64,000 nt of DNA from Alkaliphilus transvaalensis ATCC 700919 (lineage in GTDB: Bacteria > Bacillota > Clostridia > Peptostreptococcales > Natronincolaceae): NCBI RefSeq assembly GCF_000621485.1, contig NZ_KK211286.1:124001-188000 (forward strand), read 5' to 3'. The translations under genes were made by a program, and so were the position numbers. The first letter of the stretch is position 1; each line of letters starts with the position of its first letter. Below the pieces are notes generated by a model. That model had not been told where the DNA came from. It did not search any database and was given only the letters and a program-made list of their open reading frames with translations. Below, one piece after another: positions 27,281 through 33,763 of the stretch.

Positions 27281-27322
27281 AACTGTAGAAGGACTATATT
27301 CTTTTACAGTTTTTGTTATTTT
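27281..27322 (+). terminator. Intrinsic terminator in leader
   Basis: An 11-bp stem AACTGTAGAAG / CTTTTACAGTT (one G-T pair) with a nine-base loop, followed by TTTGTTATTTT. It lies 82 nt upstream of the nucleotidyltransferase ATG, where read-through would control that gene. Confidence 0.75.
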
Positions 27323-27403
27323 ATGGAGTTTTAAGAAGAAGTACTAAAAAAGAATAAATACTAGGGGAAAAGAGTGATAACAGACCAAGGGGGACTAAAA
27401 ATT

Positions 27404-28522
27404 ATGGAAAACTTATTTAGAGTTGCAGAATTATTTGTAGAAAAGGTTAAACAGGATTATCCACAGGATGTAGCTATTATAGGTTACTATGGGTCTTATG
27501 CTGACGGTAGCCAAAGGGAAAAGTCAGACCTAGACATTTTCTTTATTCCTAATACTGAAAAAGGAAGAGGGCTAGGCCACTCTTTCATAATAGAGGATGT
27601 AGGGATTGATCTATTTCCTATAAGCTGGAAGCGAGCTGAGAATATTGCTGCCTTTAATGAAGTAATTGTCTCGGTTATAGCAGATAGTAAAGTATTGTAT
27701 GCTGCTTCGGAGGAAGATTTAGCTAGATTCGATGCCTTAAGGGAAAAAATAAACCTTTTCTCTAAGGAAGAAAATAGGAAGGTAGCAATTAATAAAGCCC
27801 TAGAAGTATTTAATCGAGTCTGTAAAAGTCTATATTACTTAGAAGAACTTAAGTATAGTAAGGATATTACTGCTGAAAGGGTTGAGGCATTTAATATAGT
27901 TACAACAGTAAGTGAAACCGTTGCCCTTTTAAACCAAAGCTATTTGAAAAAGGGATGGGGTAAAAACCTAGAGCAAATATTAACCTTTGAAAAAAAGCCA
28001 AAGGGTTTTAAAGATTTGATTGATGCAATTATAAGGGAAACATGTAGCGAAACGATGGTTGATTACTGTAAAACTTTAGTAGAAAATACTAAGGAATTAT
28101 TGATTGAAGAAGAAGAGATATTATCAACAAATGAAATCAGTTTTAATGGGTTTAATGGTTATTATGAAGAAATGAAATCTTATTTTAATAAGATTATAAG
28201 AGCTTGTGATGAAGAAGACTATCCTACTGTGTTTTTTGCCACCGTAAATTTACAAAAGGAAGTCGCAAGTTTTCTATTAGAGGCACAAGGAATCTGTAGG
28301 TTTGATTCGTTAAATACCTATCGTACATATCAAGATGTTATGATTCAATATGGACTTCCCAATTTGATTGAAATCTGTTATCCGAATAATTATGATGAAA
28401 TAAAAGAAGGGGTTTGTAGGTTTGAAAGTGCTTTTGTAGAACTATTAATTAAGAACGGGTTAAAAGTTAATCGCTTTAATAATGTAGAAGACTATGGATT
28501 ACATTTAAGGGAGAATTATTAA
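27404..28522 (+). CDS. Nucleotidyltransferase-domain protein
   Basis: A 372-residue protein with an N-terminal DNA-polymerase-beta-like nucleotidyltransferase fold: GYYGSYADGSQREKSDLDIFF supplies the GS motif (Gly30-Ser31) and the metal-binding DxD (Asp42, Asp44). The remainder (about 130-370) is helical with no domain I recognise. Family relatives include aminoglycoside nucleotidyltransferases and MNT antitoxins, but the length and tail match neither closely. ATG 27404, nine bases after AAGGGGGA, is preferred over GTG 27374. It is preceded by an attenuator-like leader and followed 20 bases later by a GNAT gene. An antibiotic-modifying role is a hypothesis. Confidence 0.7.
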   Translation: MENLFRVAELFVEKVKQDYPQDVAIIGYYGSYADGSQREKSDLDIFFIPNTEKGRGLGHSFIIEDVGIDLFPISWKRAENIAAFNEVIVSVIADSKVLYAASEEDLARFDALREKINLFSKEENRKVAINKALEVFNRVCKSLYYLEELKYSKDITAERVEAFNIVTTVSETVALLNQSYLKKGWGKNLEQILTFEKKPKGFKDLIDAIIRETCSETMVDYCKTLVENTKELLIEEEEILSTNEISFNGFNGYYEEMKSYFNKIIRACDEEDYPTVFFATVNLQKEVASFLLEAQGICRFDSLNTYRTYQDVMIQYGLPNLIEICYPNNYDEIKEGVCRFESAFVELLIKNGLKVNRFNNVEDYGLHLRENY

Positions 28523-28542
28523 GTTATGAAGGGGTCAATATA

Positions 28543-29394
28543 ATGATTAAAATGAATAATGGTTTAACAGCAACGGAAGAATTTAAGAGGCAATATAACG
28601 ATTTAGTGTTAGAGGTATTTGGATTTAGTTTTGAAAAATGGTTCGAACTAAATGTTTGGGATGAAAACTATGAGGTTTACTCAATTTTTCAAGAGGAAAG
28701 AATCATTTCAAATGTTGGTGTATACAAAATGAAGATGATTGTAAATGGCATAGATAAGGAGTTTATTCAAATTGGAGCAGTTGCTACTAGAATAGAGGAT
28801 CGTGGAAAAGGCTTATCTAGAAAAATTATGGAGCATATCTTTAAAATTTACCCTAATACACCTGCATGGCTATGGGCAAATGACAGTGTTTTAAATTTTT
28901 ATCCTAAATTTGATTTTGTCCCAACCTCTGAAAAACAGCCTTATATAAAAGTGAATCTTCAAAGGAACAATAAATCTTTGATTAGAATGGAGATAACTGA
29001 TTCTAAAATTAATGATTATTTAAAAAATAAAAAGCGATTCTCTAATGTTCTAGATTGTAAAAATCACTTTGCAATAAATTGGTTTCATTTAATCAACATA
29101 CATCATAAGGACATTTATGAAATACCAGAACTGGACCTTATGCTGGTGATTAAGCAGATGGAGAGAACTTTAATGATTTATGATATTATAGGGGAAAAAC
29201 CTGTTGACTTCTCAGAAATATTAACTCATCTTTCCTTCGAAGGAGTAGATACTATTAAATTTGGTTTTAATCCAGAATGGTTAGATTTAGAATGTTCCTT
29301 TGAGGATGTTAAAGTAGAAAATTCGACCTTATTTGTTAGAGGTGGTATTGATCTAGACAAAAATTATATCATACCAAGACTGATTAGGACTTAG
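28543..29394 (+). CDS. GNAT-family N-acetyltransferase
   Basis: A 283-residue protein with an N-terminal GNAT domain; the acetyl-CoA loop is visible in IGAVATRIEDRGKGLSRKIMEHI (about residues 75-97), followed by WANDSVLNFYPKFDFV, the usual beta4-alpha region. The C-terminal 130 residues look like a sterol-carrier-like or Eis-type extension, as in multi-domain GNATs. ATG follows AAGGGG. Twenty bases from the nucleotidyltransferase gene, it is probably co-transcribed and under the same leader. Substrate unknown. Confidence 0.75.
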   Translation: MIKMNNGLTATEEFKRQYNDLVLEVFGFSFEKWFELNVWDENYEVYSIFQEERIISNVGVYKMKMIVNGIDKEFIQIGAVATRIEDRGKGLSRKIMEHIFKIYPNTPAWLWANDSVLNFYPKFDFVPTSEKQPYIKVNLQRNNKSLIRMEITDSKINDYLKNKKRFSNVLDCKNHFAINWFHLINIHHKDIYEIPELDLMLVIKQMERTLMIYDIIGEKPVDFSEILTHLSFEGVDTIKFGFNPEWLDLECSFEDVKVENSTLFVRGGIDLDKNYIIPRLIRT

Positions 29395-29543
29395 TAAAGA
29401 ATTTAACTTTAAGTTACTATTATTCATTATTTTGATAGTAGAACATTCATTTGGGTAAAACTAGATATAGATTGTTCTTAAATTATCTTTACTAAATTTA
29501 GTTTAATAAAAATTACTAGTTTATGGATATTTCCTTTTGAATT

Positions 29544-29552
29544 TGATATAAT
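29544..29552 (+). promoter_or_regulatory. Extended -10 promoter of glyoxalase gene
   Basis: TGATATAAT, 36 nt before the start codon, without a clear -35. Confidence 0.45.
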
Positions 29553-29588
29553 TAACATATTATAAATCTTATCAAAGGAGTGGTTTAG

Positions 29589-29972
29589 TTGAAATTCAAA
29601 ATGTTACATACCTGTATTAGAGTGATGGATTTAGAAAAATCATTAAGGTTTTACACAGAAGCCCTTGGTCTTAAGGAAACTAGAAGAAAAGATTTTCCAG
29701 AACATGAATTTACATTAGTTTACTTAAGTGATGAAGATGGCCATTATGAAGTTGAATTAACTTACAATTATAATCCAGAAAAACCCTATGTAATAGGAAA
29801 CGGATTTAGCCACATAGCAGTATCTGTTGAAGATTTAGAAGCTTCAAGAGAAAGGCATATGGAAATGGGTTATGAGGTAACAAAACTAATGGGGTTACCT
29901 GGTAGTCCGCCAAGATACTACTTTGTAACAGATCCAGATGGATATGATGTAGAGGTTATTAGGGCCAGCTAA
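29589..29972 (+). CDS. gloA: Lactoylglutathione lyase-type glyoxalase I
   Basis: A 127-residue single-domain glyoxalase I, which isomerises the hemithioacetal of methylglyoxal and a thiol to a lactoyl-thioester. The four metal ligands expected of the vicinal-oxygen-chelate fold are present: His7, Glu56, His75 and Glu122. The short form with PGSPPRYYFVTDPDGYDVEVI resembles the Ni-type bacterial enzymes. Start is TTG, eight bases after AAAGGAG. It is monocistronic with its own promoter and terminator. Clostridia usually lack glutathione, so the thiol partner may be different. Confidence 0.88.
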   Translation: MKFKMLHTCIRVMDLEKSLRFYTEALGLKETRRKDFPEHEFTLVYLSDEDGHYEVELTYNYNPEKPYVIGNGFSHIAVSVEDLEASRERHMEMGYEVTKLMGLPGSPPRYYFVTDPDGYDVEVIRAS

Positions 29973-29990
29973 TATAGCAAAATAGCAAAA

Positions 29991-30026
29991 AAACAAAACA
30001 CTTCGCCTTGGGGTGTTTTGTTTTTA
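29991..30026 (+). terminator. Intrinsic terminator of gloA
   Basis: A perfect 11-bp stem AAACAAAACAC/GTGTTTTGTTT, an 11-base loop and two further T. Confidence 0.8.
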
Positions 30027-30142
30027 TCTAGATAAATGATAATAGATGAAATTAAAAGTTAAGACCAATGTAGTATAATGGATCTTTCTCTGTTATTCAT
30101 AATAATTTGGGGACAATTTAGAGATAAGGAGATTGAGGGGAT

Positions 30143-30643
30143 ATGATGAGTTTCGATGACTTTTGGACTATATATGAAGAAGCCTTTCCACCTGATGAAC
30201 GACGGGACATAGAGGCTCAATTAAAAATAATGGAGAGGGAAGAATACTACCTTAAGACTTTTTATGGAGAGAATGGTCTGGTAGGGTTTATTACCTATTG
30301 GGACTTGGGTAAAATTCTTTTTATTGAACATTTAGCTATAGAGAAGTCCCAAAGGGGAGGTGGCTATGGAGGGAAAATGATGAAGGAGCTCATGGAAAGC
30401 TTTAAAGAGTATTATTTTCTTCTAGAGGTGGAACCTCCTACAGATGAAATCAGTAAAAAAAGAATTAAGTTCTATGAAAAGCTAGGTTTTCAATTAAATG
30501 CCTTTGATTATCTACAGCCTTCTTATGGAAACGGCAAAGATCCGGTAGAAATGAAATTGATGTCTTATCCCAAGTTGATAGGATTAGGAGAGGAAAAAGA
30601 AGTGGTAGAGAAAATTTATTTGGGTGTTTATCAAATTAGCTAA
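30143..30643 (+). CDS. GNAT-family N-acetyltransferase
   Basis: A 166-residue GNAT. The acetyl-CoA-binding loop is IEHLAIEKSQRGGGYGGKMMKEL (about residues 62-84) and the beta-strand 5-alpha 4 part is RIKFYEKLGFQLN. ATG at 30143 or 30146 lies five to eight bases after GAGGGG. It starts a possible unit with the following small membrane protein genes, 36 bases away. Substrate unknown. Confidence 0.8.
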   Translation: MMSFDDFWTIYEEAFPPDERRDIEAQLKIMEREEYYLKTFYGENGLVGFITYWDLGKILFIEHLAIEKSQRGGGYGGKMMKELMESFKEYYFLLEVEPPTDEISKKRIKFYEKLGFQLNAFDYLQPSYGNGKDPVEMKLMSYPKLIGLGEEKEVVEKIYLGVYQIS

Positions 30644-30679
30644 CTTGCTTTTTAAGTTATTTAAAATGGGAGTGGTTGC

Positions 30680-31198
30680 TTGAGGTATGTAAAAATAATT
30701 CTTATATTTTTCATATTATTAATGGCAATTTTCTTTTATAGACCAATAAAAATAGATATCACCTTCTATGATGGGTATATTCTTTCTTATGATAATGAAA
30801 ATATAGAGGATTCATCAAAAATACAAATAATAGGTGAGTTATCTAGAAATCTATTTTCTGAGAGGACTTTTAAAGGGGAAGTAATTTTAGACGATATAAT
30901 AATGTCGGTACAGTCACCAAAATCAGATATTAGTGTAGGTAGATTTTTTAAAAAGAAAAAGGGATTAAATAATGGAATAAAACAATTGTACTTAAGTGAA
31001 ATAAAGTATAAAGGGAGCAGTGCTGAAACAATTGCTGTGATAAATATTACGGAGGACTTTAAAAGTCTATATGGGTATTCAAAGGAATTGAGAAAAGCCT
31101 ATGGGGATAATTCGATATTTTTTACGGCGCCTGCAAACAATGGAAAAGAAGCTAGGGATATAATTATTAAAATGACAGGTAGAAATGAGATAGATTAA
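30680..31198 (+). CDS. Hypothetical single-pass membrane-anchored protein
   Basis: A 172-residue protein with one N-terminal hydrophobic helix (about 4-22) and a soluble remainder of mixed beta/alpha composition. I recognise no family. Start TTG lies seven bases after GGGAG. It opens a row of five small predicted membrane proteins (30680-32756), which suggests a lineage-specific envelope operon. Confidence 0.6.
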   Translation: MRYVKIILIFFILLMAIFFYRPIKIDITFYDGYILSYDNENIEDSSKIQIIGELSRNLFSERTFKGEVILDDIIMSVQSPKSDISVGRFFKKKKGLNNGIKQLYLSEIKYKGSSAETIAVINITEDFKSLYGYSKELRKAYGDNSIFFTAPANNGKEARDIIIKMTGRNEID

Positions 31199-31236
31199 TT
31201 TATAAACGATACCTATATTTTACGGAGAGAGCAAAT

Positions 31237-31833
31237 ATGAAAACTAATTTAAGAAGAAGTTTAATCATGCTGATATTTATAGTAATGTTAGTTTCTACAG
31301 TTAATTATTATCAAATTAGAAAAGCACAAATACAACATAATTACTACAACATGATGAGGTTAGGAGGCTATATAAGCAACTATAGTGAAGATCTAGATGG
31401 TTTAATGAAAAAAGAAAATGAATCATTTAATTATCATCACCATCAGTTAAACAAATGGAATTTAGTAGCATATGAATTAGTATCGAATCTTCAATTAATA
31501 AAAATGCCAATAAACTCAAAAGAGAGAAAGCTTAATGAATTAACCAGAGCTATTTCGGAAGTAACTAATCTCATTTCAAGCATTGAATCGTCAAGTAATA
31601 TATCCTATAATAAACGAAATGAATCCTTAGATGGACTTGCTTTAGATTTAGAAATGCAGGCTTTTCTTCAGGCTATAGTTATACATTTAAATGATTTTGG
31701 GGAACTTATTTCAGATACGATCATTTTTGATCCAAAACAAGGAAGGTATAATCTTGAAGCAGACTATTTTGAAGAAGTTATATTGCGTGCTGAAAATGTA
31801 AATTTACTATATAAAACCCAATTAATCCAATAA
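31237..31833 (+). CDS. Hypothetical membrane-anchored helical protein
   Basis: A 198-residue protein with an N-terminal hydrophobic helix (about 7-24) and an all-helical, charged remainder that could be an extracellular helical bundle. No family is recognised. It follows the previous gene by 38 bases with a GGAGAG site. Part of the small membrane-protein run. Confidence 0.6.
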   Translation: MKTNLRRSLIMLIFIVMLVSTVNYYQIRKAQIQHNYYNMMRLGGYISNYSEDLDGLMKKENESFNYHHHQLNKWNLVAYELVSNLQLIKMPINSKERKLNELTRAISEVTNLISSIESSSNISYNKRNESLDGLALDLEMQAFLQAIVIHLNDFGELISDTIIFDPKQGRYNLEADYFEEVILRAENVNLLYKTQLIQ

Positions 31834-31884
31834 GATTACAAATTAATAACTAGATATAATCTTGATATTCTTTGTATTAGGCAA

Positions 31885-32067
31885 GTGAGTTTGTTGCTTA
31901 AGATTAGCCCACAGTCAATAGTTTTTATGATCATATCAGCAGGCAATATTTATTATATAAGTAAAAAGAACAAAAGCTATAGAGAGCAATTATACCATCG
32001 AATGCTTATTGTTATAATGTTAATCCTATTTCTTGATAATAGTTATAACCTTTACATAAAAGCCTAG
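31885..32067 (+). CDS. Small two-helix membrane protein (uncertain start)
   Basis: A frame of up to 60 residues with two hydrophobic stretches (about 10-25 and 40-56). A TATAAT sequence (31855-31860) lies just upstream. The ribosome binding site is weak (AGG 31879); TTG 31891 is a better-spaced start than GTG 31885. Its neighbours are similar small membrane proteins, which supports it being real. Confidence 0.4.
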   Translation: MSLLLKISPQSIVFMIISAGNIYYISKKNKSYREQLYHRMLIVIMLILFLDNSYNLYIKA

Positions 32068-32088
32068 AGCTAAGGAAGGAAGAAAATT

Positions 32089-32238
32089 ATGTATATCATT
32101 GCCTTTTTAATTATTTGCATTGTACTATATAATATAATTGTACTGGCAATTAATAAATCAGACTATACACTTTATTTAAAGAAGAATAATCAATTATTGA
32201 ATGAAATGCTTCTGTTATTAAAGAAGCATGAAAGCTAA
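32089..32238 (+). CDS. 49-residue membrane peptide
   Basis: A short frame with ATG ten bases after AAGGAAGGA, encoding an N-terminal hydrophobic helix (about 2-21) and a basic, leucine-rich amphipathic tail ending in KKHES. It starts 21 bases after the preceding gene. Its strong ribosome binding site and position in a run of small membrane-protein genes support it. Function unknown. Confidence 0.55.
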   Translation: MYIIAFLIICIVLYNIIVLAINKSDYTLYLKKNNQLLNEMLLLLKKHES

Positions 32239-32253
32239 ATCAGCCCTTAAAAA

Positions 32254-32277
32254 CATACATACATAGATAGATACATA
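32254..32277 (+). repeat. Tetranucleotide repeat before membrane protein gene
   Basis: Six consecutive four-base units, CATA or GATA (three CATA, two GATA, one CATA), end directly at the CAGGAG ribosome binding site of the next gene. Length change here would alter leader spacing. Confidence 0.75.
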
Positions 32278-32291
32278 CAGGAGCATAAAAA

Positions 32292-32756
32292 ATGAAAAAT
32301 CTTAAAAAACAATTCTTAAATCTAGCAATAGGCGAGTTTGCAGCCATCATGGTCTTTATTTATGCCTTCAGAACATTTAATCTGGGCCCTGCAAGCCTTG
32401 GTGCCTTTGCATTTCTTATATTTTTACTATTACAAGGAAGTACTTACTGGTTATATCGATATAAATTAATTGTGGCAAGAAGACCCCCTAGTAATGGTGC
32501 TATAAAAATTTTGAAGCTAGCTAAACAACTTAACCTAGTCATTAGTGTCGTTGTTGTAATCAGTATGTTAATAGTCAAGAGAGACTTAAAGGATCTTGTA
32601 ATTGCAATACTAATATATGTATTCGCCCTTATTGAGCTAATCAATTATTACTGGTATCGATTAAGTTATGGTAAAACAGGTTTCAACATTAAAATACTAA
32701 TTAGCGAAGGGCTACAAGCATCAAGTATAAATAAATTAATTAATAAGGAAAGATAA
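32292..32756 (+). CDS. Hypothetical four-helix membrane protein
   Basis: A 154-residue integral membrane protein with about four hydrophobic segments (about 12-27, 35-55, 82-95 and 102-120). No family is recognised. ATG lies eight bases after CAGGAG, right behind a tetranucleotide repeat. It ends the small membrane-protein run and is followed by a terminator. Confidence 0.65.
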   Translation: MKNLKKQFLNLAIGEFAAIMVFIYAFRTFNLGPASLGAFAFLIFLLLQGSTYWLYRYKLIVARRPPSNGAIKILKLAKQLNLVISVVVVISMLIVKRDLKDLVIAILIYVFALIELINYYWYRLSYGKTGFNIKILISEGLQASSINKLINKER

Positions 32757-32761
32757 TATAT

Positions 32762-32803
32762 AAAAACCAAGGATTAGATAGGTTTCAAACTTGGTTTTTA
32801 TTC
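32762..32803 (+). terminator. Intrinsic terminator of membrane-protein run
   Basis: A perfect 10-bp stem AAAAACCAAG / CTTGGTTTTT around an 18-base loop, with T-rich sequence after it. Confidence 0.8.
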
Positions 32804-32928
32804 TATTTTTTGATTTTTCTTAAGGGAGCCCTAATGCCAACTATTTAGTAATGAATCAACAAAACTAAGAATAATATTAACTATTATTTAATAAAGATTA
32901 ATTTATTATTAACTTTACTAGAGTGATA

Positions 32929-32979
32929 TTGACATATGACACAGTGTCACGATAAAATAAGATATGACATGCTGTCATA
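32929..32979 (+). promoter_or_regulatory. TetR-gene promoter with tandem operators
   Basis: TTGACA (32929-32934) and TAAAAT (32953-32958), 18 bases apart. Operator 1 (TATGACA-CAG-TGTCA, 32935-32949) fills the spacer and operator 2 (TATGACA-TGC-TGTCATA, 32963-32979, perfect 7-bp arms) covers the predicted start site. Their centres are 28 bp apart. This is a classic self-repression layout. Confidence 0.8.
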
Positions 32980-33002
32980 AACTATGATTATGGAGGAAGA
33001 AG

Positions 33003-33638
33003 ATGCCTAAGCAAACTTTTTTTAATTTACCCCAAGAAAAGAAGGAAAATTTGATTACTGCAGCGAAAAAAGAATTTTCTAGGGTTCCATTGTATAAAGC
33101 TTCCATTTCGAATATCATAAAGACAGCAGAGATTCCAAGGGGGAGCTTTTATCAATACTTTGAGGACTTAGAAGATTTATTTTTGTTTGTTCTTTCGGAT
33201 TCTTCGATGGATATAAGACAACAACTTATATATGGTTTAAAAGAATTTAATGGAGATTTATTTTGTGCTTTTGAAGAGATGTTCAAACATCTTTTAATGT
33301 GCTTTAAAGACAAAGGAAATGCTGACTTTTTCAAAAATACATTTTTGAATATGAATCACAGAATAGAAAAAACCTTTACGCCTAATATATGTAAAGAAAA
33401 GGCAATGGAACAAAGAAGAGAGTTTTTAAGCTTAGTTGATCTAAGTAAACTAAATATAAATAGCAAGGAGGAAGTACCCTACGTTCTTCAAATCATGATG
33501 GCCATTACGATGCATAATTTAATTCAAATTTTTGCAAAGAATCTATCCTTTGAAGAAGCCATAAAAATATATAAAATTGAAATCGATATGATTAAAAAAG
33601 GTATTTCCAGTGAAAATAATCGTCATTCAAATAACTGA
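33003..33638 (+). CDS. TetR-family transcriptional regulator
   Basis: A 211-residue TetR-like regulator. The N-terminal helix-turn-helix is ASISNIIKTAEIPRGSFYQYFEDLEDLF (about 31-58); the rest is the ligand-binding helical bundle. Two near-identical palindromes in its own promoter predict autorepression. Downstream are a giant activase-like protein and an ABC exporter; I found no copy of the palindrome before those genes, so if controlled they would be by read-through. ATG follows GGAGGAAG. The ligand is unknown. Confidence 0.88.
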   Translation: MPKQTFFNLPQEKKENLITAAKKEFSRVPLYKASISNIIKTAEIPRGSFYQYFEDLEDLFLFVLSDSSMDIRQQLIYGLKEFNGDLFCAFEEMFKHLLMCFKDKGNADFFKNTFLNMNHRIEKTFTPNICKEKAMEQRREFLSLVDLSKLNINSKEEVPYVLQIMMAITMHNLIQIFAKNLSFEEAIKIYKIEIDMIKKGISSENNRHSNN

Positions 33639-33763
33639 GGAAATTGCATAATACTATTCCAATGAAATTATATTTGAATAATGTAATATCCGCAAATAAA
33701 CCTTCAGAATGTCGAAGGATCTAAAATATATGAGGAATATTCTAATCAAATGGGGGAATTTAT

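Larger units (their letters stand above)
26906..27403. other. Structured leader region before nucleotidyltransferase
   Basis: This nearly 500-nt gap has a promoter, a six-codon leader peptide, several hairpins and an intrinsic terminator before the next gene. Notable stems are a 10-bp stem at 27025-27034/27040-27049 directly after the leader stop, AAAAGAAGT/ACTTCTTTT (27051-27059/27094-27102), AAATAGGT/ACCTATTT (27226-27233/27245-27252) and the adjacent TTAATTA/TAATTAA (27251-27257/27261-27267). The last two cannot form fully together. The layout suggests attenuation control. Confidence 0.55.

Noticed and set aside
27404-29394. Nucleotidyltransferase plus GNAT as a MNT-HEPN-like or GNAT toxin-antitoxin module
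   Set aside because: The nucleotidyltransferase is much longer than MNT antitoxins, no HEPN motif is seen, and the GNAT lacks the short toxin form and a partner HTH protein.
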